64,000 nucleotides of DNA from Myxococcus stipitatus. GTDB lineage: Bacteria > Myxococcota > Myxococcia > Myxococcales > Myxococcaceae. This document shows positions 7,145-17,087 of this stretch, in pieces. Numbering within the stretch: position 1 is the stretch's first letter; each line of letters begins with the position of its first letter. Where the stretch lies: positions 7,810,001 through 7,874,000 of the forward strand of contig NZ_CP147913.1 of assembly GCF_037414475.1 (NCBI RefSeq). The letters are read 5' to 3'. Under the pieces are notes generated by a model, which made no database searches, had not been told where the DNA came from, and worked only from the letters and a program-made list of their open reading frames with translations. The position numbers and the translations under genes are program-made.

Positions 7145-7954
7145 ATGACCTACGGCAGCGTCAGACGCCCCGGCTTTCAAGAACCGGCTACGCCGGCCCC
7201 CCTGGTCTTCCTGTCAGCGGTGCGCTCCGCCTATGTGGGCCCCTCCCTTCGCCTGGCGCCCCATCGCAACGCGGTGGCCTGTGTCGCGCTGGGGTTGGAG
7301 CAGCCATTCAAGCTGTCAGCCGGTGGCCCTCCGTATGAGGCGCGCTCCGCGCTCATCCCTCCCAACACGCTCCACCAGTTGATGGCGGGGGAGGGGCGCA
7401 TGGCTTTTCTCTATCTCGACCCCGTGGAGGGCATCGCCATGGGAGGTCCCTCCTGGCGACAGCGCAGCCGGAGCGGGGTGTGGCTCGAGCATGTCGATAC
7501 CCCGCAGGTGCTCGGTGCGCTGACGCGACACGGTGTGCGGCCCTCGGATGGGAGAGCTGTCCTCGCCACCATCGGAGCTCTGGTCGCGGCGTCGAGCGCA
7601 CGCCCGGAGCGCCGGGTCACCTCTGCGCTGCGGAGGCTTGAGTCCGTGGTGGAAGGGCTCGACTCCTCGGAGTGCCGGCTCGACGAGGTGGCCTCCGGAC
7701 TGGGACTCTCACCCTCTCGCGCGCGCCACCTGATTCGAGACGTGACCGGCGTTCCATTCCGGAGGTATCGAACCTGGGTTCGTCTGCGCGTGGCCGCCCG
7801 AGCGCTCTCCCAGAGGGCTTCGTTGACCGAAGCTGCCTACGTCGCGGGCTTCTCCAGCGCGGCCCACTTCAGCACTTCGTTCCGTGTGATGTTCGGATTG
7901 CCGCCCTCCGCGCTGGTTTCGGCCAGCACCCGCTTCGTGGTCCTGCAAGGATGA
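7145..7954 (+). CDS. AraC family transcriptional regulator
   Basis: A 269-residue protein starting at ATG 7145, with a GGAG motif 4 bases upstream. The N-terminal half looks like a cupin/sensor domain (ALGLEQPFKLSAGG, RSALIPPNTLHQLMAG). The C-terminal 100 residues carry two helix-turn-helix units: LDEVASGLGLSPSRARHLIRDVTG and SLTEAAYVAGFSSAAHFSTSFRVMFGLPP, the AraC consensus. It is divergent from the four-helix membrane gene and convergent with the LRR-like gene downstream. Likely target: the neighbouring membrane protein gene; the signal is unknown. Confidence 0.85.
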   Translation: MTYGSVRRPGFQEPATPAPLVFLSAVRSAYVGPSLRLAPHRNAVACVALGLEQPFKLSAGGPPYEARSALIPPNTLHQLMAGEGRMAFLYLDPVEGIAMGGPSWRQRSRSGVWLEHVDTPQVLGALTRHGVRPSDGRAVLATIGALVAASSARPERRVTSALRRLESVVEGLDSSECRLDEVASGLGLSPSRARHLIRDVTGVPFRRYRTWVRLRVAARALSQRASLTEAAYVAGFSSAAHFSTSFRVMFGLPPSALVSASTRFVVLQG

Positions 7955-7989
7955 CGACAGGGGCTCGGACGGGACGTCTTCGGGGGCCG

Positions 7990-9531
7990 CTAGAAGTCCC
8001 GGATGGAGTCCATCGCGGAGGTGATGGCATCGCGATCCAGGGGCGCAGCGGACGCTCCGCCCTCGGACTTGAGCCGTTCATCGACCGCGTCGCAGATGCC
8101 CATCAGCGCGACGTAGATGTGCTCTCGCTCCTCCGTGAAGATGAAGCTGCTTCGCGCATCCAGCTTGTTGAAGCCCTGGGTGTAGGCCGTGACGATGGGG
8201 GTGAGCGCGGACATGAGGTCCGAGGGGGAGCCTGTGTGCTCGGACGCGGCCTCGAGTGCCGCTGAACGCGCCTGCCGGTACAGGGCCGCGGCCTTCTTGG
8301 CCTGCGCCGGAGTGATGTTCTCGACCCCGTCCCAGGTCCGAAAGGGATTGTCCAGGTTCTCCGCCAGCCACTCCGCCTTGCGCGGTTGCCGCACGGACAG
8401 GTCGAGCCCCTCGCGGGCCATGGCCTTGTAGGCCTTCTTCACGGACGCGGCGAGGTCCGCGGGAATGCTGGTCAGCCAGAGCCTGCCCAGTTGGGGAAGG
8501 ACCTCCGGCCCCGGGAACTCCTCGGCCGAGATTCCGAACATGTCGCTCAACGTCAGCTCCGTGAGCGAGGGCAATCCGGCGAGTCTGCCCGCGTTCCTCA
8601 AGTAGCCCGGTGCCCCCCAGACTCGCAGCTCGGTCAGCTTCGGGAAGCGCGGCACGATGGCCGCGACATCCAACTCCTGGGCGGGGCTCACATGCAGGCC
8701 GTCCAATGCGGCCAGCCCGGACCAGTCCGTGGTCAGCCGCTCCATGGACAAGGTGAGCCAGCGCCCGTCCGCCTCGGCGTGAATCATCAACTCGGGGCTG
8801 GTGGTGCCGGTCAGCTGCAGCTCCTCCAACTCCACGTTCAGATGGACTTCACGGACCCCCGTGACGTCCAACCGGAGCCTGCTCAAGTTGGACCCGCGCA
8901 GGTCCACGATGGGCTCACCGTGCTTCGCGATGCGCGCTTCGTAGATGAACGGCCGCTCCCGAAGGAAGTCGAACAGGCCGGGGATGGGAACGGTGCAGTC
9001 GATGGCCGTCACCATGGGCAGCGCGTCGAAGACCGAGAGCCGGGGCGCCGCGACGAACTCTTCCGTATGGAGCCGGCCCGTCGAAAGGCTCAGCTCGCGC
9101 TCACCCAGCTTGAGCGCCACCTGATTATCTGGATGGGCGGCCAGGGCCTTGAAGACATCCCGCTTGTCCTTCGGGATGGCCTCCCACCGGCGCTGGCTGT
9201 AGTGCTGATGACCCGAGGGCCAACCGCCATAGCTGTTGACCTTCTCGACGACGAGCGGCGGCCGGTTCCCCACGAGGGTGTAGCCGCGTGGGACCTCGGC
9301 GGAGACCCAGAGGTGGTCTCGGTGCTCCTTCCAGAAGAAGAAATTGAAGGTCGCCGGAGCCATCGCCGCCACGGCCTCGGCATCGGGCAACGTGGAGCCC
9401 ACCCAGTCCAGGGCCAGTACCGAGGCCTGCTCGGTCTTGCCCTCCAGGTTCAACGCGGTCACCTGGACCGCGGTGTAGGCGCCGAGCCGAGGTGTAAAGA
9501 CGGCGAAGATGTCTCCAGGCGTGGGCTTCAT
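7990..9531 (-). CDS. Leucine-rich-repeat-like protein of unknown function
   Basis: A 513-residue soluble protein without a signal peptide. The N-terminal 180 residues are unassigned but include an aromatic FNFFFWKEHRDHLW stretch. Residues about 195-370 read as leucine-rich repeats: LSRLRLDVTGVREVHLNVELEELQL, LTELRVWGAP and LTELTLSDMFGIS have the LxxLxL spacing. The C-terminal 110 residues are helical (AAALYRQARSAALEAASEH) and resemble the tail of proteins loosely annotated as gliding-motility proteins in actinobacteria and myxobacteria. I would not infer motility from that. It converges with the AraC gene, leaving 35 bp. Confidence 0.65.
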   Translation of the reverse strand: MKPTPGDIFAVFTPRLGAYTAVQVTALNLEGKTEQASVLALDWVGSTLPDAEAVAAMAPATFNFFFWKEHRDHLWVSAEVPRGYTLVGNRPPLVVEKVNSYGGWPSGHQHYSQRRWEAIPKDKRDVFKALAAHPDNQVALKLGERELSLSTGRLHTEEFVAAPRLSVFDALPMVTAIDCTVPIPGLFDFLRERPFIYEARIAKHGEPIVDLRGSNLSRLRLDVTGVREVHLNVELEELQLTGTTSPELMIHAEADGRWLTLSMERLTTDWSGLAALDGLHVSPAQELDVAAIVPRFPKLTELRVWGAPGYLRNAGRLAGLPSLTELTLSDMFGISAEEFPGPEVLPQLGRLWLTSIPADLAASVKKAYKAMAREGLDLSVRQPRKAEWLAENLDNPFRTWDGVENITPAQAKKAAALYRQARSAALEAASEHTGSPSDLMSALTPIVTAYTQGFNKLDARSSFIFTEEREHIYVALMGICDAVDERLKSEGGASAAPLDRDAITSAMDSIRDF

Positions 9532-9692
9532 GCTGGAGTGAACCCTACCGCGGCACGCCTGCTTCGTCCTCGGCGACCTGGCAGGGACTGTTCTTGCTCT
9601 GGGCGCTCATCATGAACCCGCTGGGAGCCATCAATGAAACAAGGGGGATGTTTCACCAATGGGATGGATGGGCTGTGATTGGGCGCGTGTCT

Positions 9693-9959
9693 TCAATCGA
9701 ACCCGATGCTGAAGACATACGGGCCCAAGGTGAAGGGCTGGAAGTCGACGCGCAGGGGCCGCCCCCCGATGTACCACCGCGCGTGATGCGCGGTGATTCC
9801 CGGGCCGGACACTCGCACGTCACAGTCCTCCGCGAACCCGATGACGATGCCCTGCTCGCGCGCCCCGAGCCCCTGACGTTTCGGGACGTGCTGTGTCTCG
9901 ACCGCCCTGGTGCGCGTGTCCTCGATGGTGAACACAACGCTGTTGGCCATGCGGCCCAT
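9693..9959 (-). CDS. Tiny FHA-like protein
   Basis: An 88-residue protein. The centre (about residues 33-70) resembles the core of an FHA domain: IVIGFAEDCDVRVSGPGI followed by TAHHARWYIGG, comparable to the GR-x-x-x-CD-V-x-x...SxxHA pattern, though the usual Gly-Arg-Ser residues are weak. An FHA domain is normally about 95 residues, so this would be a minimal or partial one. Two ATGs are in frame, at 9959 and 9950; the first has GGTGAG 8 bases upstream. It follows the EPN-repeat lipoprotein on the same strand with a 59-bp gap and may be co-transcribed with it. Phosphothreonine binding is a guess. Confidence 0.55.
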   Translation of the reverse strand: MGRMANSVVFTIEDTRTRAVETQHVPKRQGLGAREQGIVIGFAEDCDVRVSGPGITAHHARWYIGGRPLRVDFQPFTLGPYVFSIGFD

Positions 9960-10018
9960 CGTATCAACTCACCCCGAGGGGCACCGGTCCACGCAGGCAC
10001 CGGGGCCCTTCCCTCGTG

Positions 10019-11977
10019 CTACTCGCCCTCTTCTTCGACGGTGAGCTGATACGAGTCCTGGAAGTTCGCCTCGCGGTTCTTCGCGTCGCGCACCTCGAAG
10101 ATGTAGACGCCAGGCTCGGCGCTGTAGCGGATGCTCTCAGGCTGGTCACCCTTGGCGCGGTCCGCCGTCTGCACCAGCGAGAGCTTCCCATCCGGCTGCA
10201 CGCGGTGCAGGTACAGGCCCACGTCCACCTTGAGGATGCCCAGGAGCGTCGCCTTCAAGGGCGTGCGCACCGGCCGGTCCGACAGGTCGAGCCGGTAGAA
10301 GTCCGTGTCCTTCACCGGGAACACCGTGCCGCGCACGGACTTTCCGAGCGTCAACTCCTGCGCCCGGTCCACGGTGTTGTTCGGCTCGCGCTCCTCGCCG
10401 CCGTTGTCCGGCACCGTGGTGACGCTGATGCGGTAGGGCTTCTCCGCGTTCTCGAAGTCCTTCACCCACTTGCCGTCCACCTTGCGTGACGCACCCTCCA
10501 CGCGGAACCAGCAGCTCCCGTTGCACGCGACGTTGTTGAGCCGCTCGGGCTCCTTCAGCGCGCCGTCATTGGCGCGCAGCAACACCGTCTCCTGCTGGCC
10601 GTCGCCCTGGGGCGGCTCCACCATGGACAGCACCAGGTCCAGCCGCTCCACGCCCGACAGCTCCACCTTCGCGAGCACCGGCTCCGACGTGCGCAGCACG
10701 AAGTGGTCCACGTCGCCCTTGGGCGAGATGAATCCCTCGCGGTAGCTCCCCGCCGTCAGCGACGTGGCCTTGTGGAGTTCGTCGTTCGGCTCCAGCTCCG
10801 CGTTCGCTCCGGCCTCCTCCTGCGTCACGGTGAGCGTGTACGGCGTGGTCGAGTTGAACGTGCGGCGAGCCTCCTTGCCCGTCCCCGTCCATCCGCCCTT
10901 CACCACCACGAAGACCACCCGGTCCGTGGCTCGCACGCCGATGTTGCGCAGCGACAGGGCCTCGCCCTCCTTGCCGCGCAACGAGAACAACGGCGCTTCG
11001 GCCGCCGACAGCACGGAGACTTCCGGCCGCACGCCCTCCACCCCCGACAGTTCAATCTTCAGCGCCACGGACGGCGGCTCCGGGGGCACCGCGGTCCCCG
11101 AATCCGGCGACATCGCCACCGCCGAGCCTGGCTGCATCGCGGCGGGCGGCTCACCTCCACCAAAGGTTCCGGTGGGGGAGACCGCCCCCGTGCCTTCCTC
11201 GGCGCTCGGAGCAGGAGTCCCCTCCGCGTGTGCCTCGCCGGGCGCGGTGGCCCCCTGGGCGGGAGCCATCCCCTCGGACCCCGGAGCGGCGGCGCCACCT
11301 TCTTTCTCCTGCGGTGTCACCGACGCGTCAGGCGCCGCGGTGTCCGGTGTGGGCACGGCGGGCTCGGGCAGCTCCACCCGGTACCAATCCTCGTCGCCCG
11401 CGTGGCCCAGGAAGGCCGTCACCGTCTGGCCCAGCGGGAGCGTCACGGCGTCCACGGCCCGGTCATTGGGCTCGTGCTCCTCGCCATCATTCGGCGCACG
11501 CATCGTCACGGTGAGCGTGTAGGCGCCCCCCACACCCTTTCGCGCGGGGGCCACGCGCAGCCAGCGCTCCGTCTCCACGTAGAGGTTGGGGAAGCGCTCC
11601 GGCTTGCCTTCACCCTCGCTGTTCACGGAGGCCAACCGGTTGCGGTCCCGGTCATGGACCTCCAGGGTGATGTCCCCGCCCGGCAACCCCGACACCGTGA
11701 CGTCCACCATCCGAGGCGACGAAGGCGCGAGCCGGTACCAGTCCTCGTCCACCTTGTTGGGCTGCGCCGCCAGGTCCGCCGTCACCGTGCTGTCCCGGGT
11801 GAGCGTCTGCGCCTGCTCGGGCCGCTCGTTGGGCTCCTGCTCGGTCAGCGCCTGCGGCCCCGTCTCCACCAGCCCCGCATCCGGGACTTCGGCGGGCTTG
11901 TCCTCCTTGCAGCCGGCCAGCATCGCGGCCAGCACACAGACCCACCCCCAGCGTCGCTTCACGTTGTCTCTCCGCAT
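10019..11977 (-). CDS. Lipoprotein with four EPN (pre-peptidase C-like) repeats
   Basis: A 652-residue protein with a lipobox LAGC (Cys23). It carries four units that each begin with an acidic EPN motif at residues 48-50 (EPNE), 169-172 (EPND), 396-399 (EPND) and 531-534 (EPNN). Each is followed by an A-x-x-L strand, a D-x-D-[WFH]-[YF] strand (DEDWYRL, DEDWYRV, DVDHFVL, DTDFYRL) and a TLTV-type strand, the pattern of the bacterial pre-peptidase C-terminal beta-sandwich. Between repeats two and three is a low-complexity Pro/Ala/Gly/Glu linker (about 205-305). No catalytic domain is present, so it is probably a binding or structural cell-surface protein. ATG 11977 is used; GTG 11962 has a better placed GGAGAG and may be the real start. 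Confidence 0.75.
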   Translation of the reverse strand: MRRDNVKRRWGWVCVLAAMLAGCKEDKPAEVPDAGLVETGPQALTEQEPNERPEQAQTLTRDSTVTADLAAQPNKVDEDWYRLAPSSPRMVDVTVSGLPGGDITLEVHDRDRNRLASVNSEGEGKPERFPNLYVETERWLRVAPARKGVGGAYTLTVTMRAPNDGEEHEPNDRAVDAVTLPLGQTVTAFLGHAGDEDWYRVELPEPAVPTPDTAAPDASVTPQEKEGGAAAPGSEGMAPAQGATAPGEAHAEGTPAPSAEEGTGAVSPTGTFGGGEPPAAMQPGSAVAMSPDSGTAVPPEPPSVALKIELSGVEGVRPEVSVLSAAEAPLFSLRGKEGEALSLRNIGVRATDRVVFVVVKGGWTGTGKEARRTFNSTTPYTLTVTQEEAGANAELEPNDELHKATSLTAGSYREGFISPKGDVDHFVLRTSEPVLAKVELSGVERLDLVLSMVEPPQGDGQQETVLLRANDGALKEPERLNNVACNGSCWFRVEGASRKVDGKWVKDFENAEKPYRISVTTVPDNGGEEREPNNTVDRAQELTLGKSVRGTVFPVKDTDFYRLDLSDRPVRTPLKATLLGILKVDVGLYLHRVQPDGKLSLVQTADRAKGDQPESIRYSAEPGVYIFEVRDAKNREANFQDSYQLTVEEEGE

Positions 11978-12131
11978 CGAGCCGCATCACTTCCTTGCGG
12001 CGTCCGGGTGTCAAGCGCCCCAACACCCCAGCGGGCGCTTTCATCCGCCCCCCACGCGCGAGTCTCGCCGCGGTCCGCCTTGACGGGCCGGGGACTGGAG
12101 CCCTCCGCTCGGAGCGATCCAAGATGGGCCC

Positions 12132-12971
12132 ATGCCCCGCATCCCCTTCCTCCTGCCGCTGCTGGCGACCGCCGCCGTTGCCGCGTCCAACGCTCCACCA
12201 GGCTACGCCCAGGCCTCCGACTACCTGGAGCGCGAGCGCCAACCCGAGCGCTACTCGCCCCTCCACCTGCTGGACGGGCGAGACACCACCGCGTGGTGCG
12301 CCTCGGGCGAGTCCCCCGCGCCCGTCACCATCGGCTTCAAGGACGTCGTCTCCATCGACGAGGTGCGCGTCTACACGGGCGACGGAACGGACCGGGCCTC
12401 GTACAAGGCCCACGCGCGCGCCAGGAAGCTCACCCTCTCCGGGGTGAACTCCGCCAAGAGCCTCAAGGTGGAGGACAAGCGCGGCCTCCAGGTGGTCCCC
12501 ATCAGCCCCGCCCTCACGGGCAACCGCTTCACGCTGGAGGTGGTGGAGCGCTTCGCGGGAGCACGCGAGGACGCCCCGGTGTGTGTCACCGACCTGGTCT
12601 TCTACTCGGGAGGCAAGGCGCTCAACGGCACCTGGCTGGCGCCACGCCTGCGCTATGACGCCCGCCTGGCGCCCCTGCTGGGGACCTGGTTCGGTGGACT
12701 GGAAGGGGCTCCGGACCGCTTCCTGTCCATCTTCGTCGACGGGACGTTCCGCTTCGCCCACGAGCCCCTGGACGGCGGCGAGCCCAGCTCCGTCACAGGC
12801 AGCTACGCGCTCTCCGGTTCCCGGCTCACGCTGGAAGTCCCCAACAAGGGCCGCGTGACGGCCCGTCTCCAGCGAGCCGCTCCCGAAGGGAGCAGCCCGG
12901 CTGGAACCACGTTGGAGCTGGACGGCTCCGTGGCCGAGGAGTGGGGCCGCGCCTTCCGCGGCCAACCCTGA
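12132..12971 (+). CDS. Secreted discoidin-like (NADase-type glycan-binding) protein
   Basis: A 279-residue protein with an N-terminal signal peptide (hydrophobic about residues 5-18, cleavage near AVAAS). Residues about 28-165 resemble the galactose-binding/discoidin-like fold: YSPLHLLDGRDTTAWCASG is the metal/ligand loop, ITIGF-like and VRVYTG strands follow, and VCVTDLVFY closes the sandwich; two cysteines may pair. The last 100 residues form a separate lipocalin-like or META-like beta domain (LLGTWFGGLEGAPDRFLSIFVDGTFRF). Probable role: carbohydrate or surface binding. It diverges from the EPN lipoprotein gene with 154 bp between the starts. Confidence 0.65.
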   Translation: MPRIPFLLPLLATAAVAASNAPPGYAQASDYLERERQPERYSPLHLLDGRDTTAWCASGESPAPVTIGFKDVVSIDEVRVYTGDGTDRASYKAHARARKLTLSGVNSAKSLKVEDKRGLQVVPISPALTGNRFTLEVVERFAGAREDAPVCVTDLVFYSGGKALNGTWLAPRLRYDARLAPLLGTWFGGLEGAPDRFLSIFVDGTFRFAHEPLDGGEPSSVTGSYALSGSRLTLEVPNKGRVTARLQRAAPEGSSPAGTTLELDGSVAEEWGRAFRGQP

Positions 12972-12992
12972 GCACCGAGGCGCTGTCGCCCG

Positions 12993-13014
12993 GCCGCCCG
13001 CTTCAGAGGGCGGC
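12993..13014 (+). terminator. Hairpin between convergent genes
   Basis: GCCGCCC (12993-12999) pairs perfectly with GGGCGGC (13008-13014) around an 8-base loop. It lies 22 bases after the stop of the discoidin-like gene and contains the stop codon of the convergent zinc-ribbon gene. The T tract is weak (TTGCTT), so intrinsic termination is likely but not certain. Confidence 0.5.
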
Positions 13015-13404
13015 TTGCTTCCGCTTGCCGCTGAAGTGGCGGAAGAAGTCGATGATCTCCTTGGTGGCGACCTCGACGTCCGTCGCGTCCTGGAACTCCG
13101 ACTCCAGGAAGATGCCGCCGCAGGACTCGCAGGTGTCGTAGTGGAGAGGGTGCTGACGGTCTCCACCGTCGACGCGTACCAGGTCGACCTTGCAGTCGGG
13201 GCATTGGCCGGTCAAAGCCGCCGCGTCGACCTTGCCGCCCTGGCTCTCCAGCCCGGGGAGGTTGTTGTGGAGCAGGAGCCGGTTGAGGTCCGCTGCGTCA
13301 GTCCAAAGCCCGCCGCACTCTCCACACTTTCGCAACGTCTGTTCATCCCCCGCGAGATCGGTCATCTCGACGTTGCAGCTGGGGCAATCCATGGCGCAGT
13401 TCAT
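13003..13404 (-). CDS. Zinc-ribbon (TFIIB-type) protein
   Basis: A 133-residue protein with two zinc ribbons. The first is CPSC near residues 7-10 with CGECGGLW near 27-34; the second is CPDC with CESCGGIFLE. The CGxCGGxWxD/E pattern is the signature of the bacterial zf-TFIIB family, a structural metal-binding fold of unknown specific role. The C-terminus (DVEVATKEIIDFFRHF) is a helix ending in a basic KRKQAAL tail. Two ATGs, 13404 and 13392, are in frame; AGGAG lies between optimal positions for either. It stands upstream of murA on the opposite side of a 128-bp gap, and no operon link is evident. Confidence 0.8.
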   Translation of the reverse strand: MNCAMDCPSCNVEMTDLAGDEQTLRKCGECGGLWTDAADLNRLLLHNNLPGLESQGGKVDAAALTGQCPDCKVDLVRVDGGDRQHPLHYDTCESCGGIFLESEFQDATDVEVATKEIIDFFRHFSGKRKQAAL

Positions 13405-13532
13405 TCTCCTGCAGTGGGGGAGCTCTGTCCCCAGTGGTCCGAGAATGATAGGTCGCGCGAAATTTCGGATGCAACCCGCGTTGGGCCTTCTGTTGGCAAC
13501 GCGCCTTCCGGGGTCGCCCGGCCCCGTGCCCC

Positions 13533-14804
13533 TCAGGCCTTCGCCTTGACGCGCCGGATGTCCGCACCCAGGGCACGCAGCTTGCGCTCCAGCCGCTCAT
13601 AGCCCCGGTCCAGGTGGTAGACGCGGCTGACGTCCGTGCGCCCCTCGGCGCGCAGGCCCGCCAGGATGAGCGAGGCGCTCGCCCGCAGGTCGGTGGCCAT
13701 GACGGGAGCGCCGCTCAGCTTCTTGACGCCCTTCACCACCGCGGTGTGCCCCTGGATGGTGATGTCCGCGCCCAGACGGTGCAGCTCCGGCACGTGCATG
13801 AAGCGGTTCTCGAAGATGTTCTCGCTGATGACGGATGTTCCCTGGCTCACACACATGAGGGCCATGAGCTGGGCCTGCATGTCGGTGGGGAAGCCCGGGT
13901 GCTCCGTGGTGGTGATGTTCACCGCGTTGAGCGTCTTGGGCGCTTTGCACCGGATGCCGCCCGCCTCCGCGGTCAGCGTGCACCCAGCCTCGCGCAGCTT
14001 GTCCATGACGGCGTCCAGGTGCTCGGGCACCGCGTGCTTCACCAGCACGTTGCCGCCGGAGATGGCCGCGGCGACCAGCAGCGTGCCCGCCTCGATGCGG
14101 TCCGGGAGGATGGCGTGCTCCACGGGGGTGAGGCCCTCTACGCCCTCCACGGTGATGACGGATGTGCCGGCGCCTTCGATGCGCGCGCCCATCTTGTTGA
14201 GGACCTTGGCCAGCTCCTCGATTTCCGGCTCGCGCGCGCAGTTCTCCATCACGGTGCGGCCCTTGGCCAGCACGGCCGCCATCAGCACGTTCTCCGTGCC
14301 GGTGACGGTGATGACGTCGAAGTTGACGGTGCCGCCCTTGAGCTGCTTGGCGCGGGCCTCCACGTAGCCCTCCGTCAGGTGGATTTCGGCGCCCAGCGCC
14401 TTGAGGCCCTTGAGGTGCTGGTCGATGGGCCGCGCGCCAATGGCGCACCCGCCCGGCATGGACACCCGGGCCCGACCGAAGCGCGCGACGAGCGGCCCCA
14501 GCACCAGCACGCTGGCGCGCATCGTCTTGACCAGGTCATAGGGGGCTTCGGGGGTGATGTGGCCGTTGACGCCCACCTCGCAGACGTCCTTCTTGCGGCC
14601 CTCCAGCCGCTCCGCCCCGCAGCCCATGGTGCGCAACACCTTGAGCATGGTGGCGACGTCGGCCAGGTCCGGCACGTTGCGGAACGTGGAAGTCCCATCC
14701 GCCAGCAGCGCGGAGGCCAGGATGGGCAGCGCCGCGTTCTTCGCGCCCGACACGGGAGCCTCGCCGTGCAGCTCGGCGCCGCCCTTCATCACAATCTTGT
14801 CCAT
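13533..14804 (-). CDS. murA: UDP-N-acetylglucosamine 1-carboxyvinyltransferase MurA
   Basis: A 423-residue enzyme, the usual length. MurA transfers enolpyruvate from phosphoenolpyruvate to UDP-GlcNAc in the cytoplasm, the first committed step of peptidoglycan synthesis and the target of fosfomycin. Lys22-Asn23 in the VSGAKNAALP motif bind substrate. Residue Cys120 in MPGGCAIGARPID is the catalytic cysteine that fosfomycin alkylates, so the enzyme should be sensitive. DLRASASLILAGL near the C-terminus is the conserved EPT signature. ATG 14804 starts the canonical MDKIVMKGG N-terminus; the frame stays open upstream into prmC but those residues are not MurA-like. It is last in a prfA-prmC-murA unit, 14 bp after prmC. 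Confidence 0.97.
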   Translation of the reverse strand: MDKIVMKGGAELHGEAPVSGAKNAALPILASALLADGTSTFRNVPDLADVATMLKVLRTMGCGAERLEGRKKDVCEVGVNGHITPEAPYDLVKTMRASVLVLGPLVARFGRARVSMPGGCAIGARPIDQHLKGLKALGAEIHLTEGYVEARAKQLKGGTVNFDVITVTGTENVLMAAVLAKGRTVMENCAREPEIEELAKVLNKMGARIEGAGTSVITVEGVEGLTPVEHAILPDRIEAGTLLVAAAISGGNVLVKHAVPEHLDAVMDKLREAGCTLTAEAGGIRCKAPKTLNAVNITTTEHPGFPTDMQAQLMALMCVSQGTSVISENIFENRFMHVPELHRLGADITIQGHTAVVKGVKKLSGAPVMATDLRASASLILAGLRAEGRTDVSRVYHLDRGYERLERKLRALGADIRRVKAKA

Positions 14805-14818
14805 GATTCTTCCGGCCC

Positions 14819-15696
14819 TCAGCCCTGTGGCCCGCTGGCCGCGGGCTGTGTCCCAAATGCCATGCGCTCCCGCCGCTCCAGGTCCTTCTCCACGCGCGCG
14901 TCTTCGTAACCGGCCGCGCGCAGGAGCTCCAGGACCGCGGGACCCTGTGTCTCCCCCATCTCCAATGCAAGGAGGCCGCCAGGCTCCAACCACTTCCGGG
15001 CCTCGGTCACCACCCGCTTGAGGGCGACCAGTCCGTCGGGCCCACCATCCAGCGCCAGCTTGGGCTCGCGCCGCACCTCCGCGGACAGGTCCGCGATTTC
15101 ATGCGTGGCGATGTAGGGCGGATTGGAGACGACGACGTGGAAGCGGGCATCCGGGGGCAGGGGAGAGAACAGGTCGCCTTGAAGCACCGTCACCCGGTCC
15201 GAGACCTTGAGCGTCTCCGCGTTCTCGCGCGCCAGGGCGCAGGCATCCGGGGACAGGTCCGTGGCCGTCACGGACAGCTGGGGCCGCTCGGCCGCGAGGC
15301 TGATGGCGATGCAGCCCGAGCCCGTGCACACGTCCAGGGCGCGCGCGGGGGCGTCCTTGGGCAGCACGCGCAGGGCCGCCTCGACGAGCAGCTCCGTCTC
15401 CGGCCGGGGGATGAGGACGCGGGCGTCCACCTTGAAGGCGCGGTTGTAGAACTCGCGCGTGCCGGTGAGGTACTGCGTCGGCTCGCCCGAAAGGCGCCGC
15501 TCGATGAGGGCGCGGAAGGCGGACAGCTCCTCCTTGGAGAGCGGGCGGTCCAGGTCCACGTACAACCGGACGCGGCCCGTCTTGAGCACGTGCGACAGGA
15601 GGATTTCCGCCGTGAGGCGGGGGGCGTCCACCTGACGCTTCTCGAAGTGCTGCGTCGTCCAGGTGAGGACCCTGCGGATGGTCCAGGTCTCGCTGC

Positions 15697-15700
<4 letters not shown>
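14819..15700 (-). CDS. prmC: Peptide chain release factor N5-glutamine methyltransferase
   Basis: A 293-residue protein that methylates the glutamine of the GGQ motif in release factors using SAM. An N-terminal helical domain (1-85) recognises the factor. The SAM fold has motif I ALDVCTGSGCIAISLA (about residues 118-133), an acidic ATDLSPDA strand, and the catalytic NPPY motif in VVVSNPPYIAT near residue 195. The start ATG overlaps the stop of prfA by 4 bp (ATGA), so the enzyme is made together with its substrate, the usual arrangement. The C-terminus after about 275 is a short Pro/Gly-rich tail. Confidence 0.95.
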
Positions 15701-16791
<1,091 letters not shown>

Positions 16792-16956
16792 CGTCGTTCC
16801 GGGGGTATTGCCCCTTTGTCCGGCTGCTGGCAAGGGCGGACGGAGTCAAGAAATTCCTTGGCCGCTCGGGCGGTAGCATGAAAGAAGGGCCGCCCTCACC
16901 GCCGTGGCCATGTGTCCTGGCGGTCGGTCTCACATCACCACACGGAGTCCTTCCAC

Positions 16957-17079
16957 ATGCCCGCCCAGAAGGGAAATCGTTCCAAGAAGAAGGTCGCCAA
17001 CCGCGCGAAGGGTCGGAAGGCCCAGCTCAAGCGCCGCCGTACCCGCGCCAAGCGGGGCCAGTCCAACAACAAGGTCTGA
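16957..17079 (+). CDS. Very basic 40-residue protein, possibly ribosome- or RNA-associated
   Basis: A short reading frame, ATG 16957 to TGA 17079, with GGAG 9 bases before the start. The product has 17 Lys/Arg in 40 residues and no acidic residue (MPAQKGNRSKKKVANRAKG... ending RAKRGQSNNKV). Composition and length resemble tiny ribosomal proteins and nucleic-acid binders, but I do not recognise a named family. The good ribosome site, the consistent codon usage (mostly G/C in third positions) and the position in a divergent gap opposite prfA support it as real. It is immediately followed, 8 bp later, by the convergent CapA-like gene. Confidence 0.6.
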   Translation: MPAQKGNRSKKKVANRAKGRKAQLKRRRTRAKRGQSNNKV

Positions 17080-17087
17080 TGCGCCGC

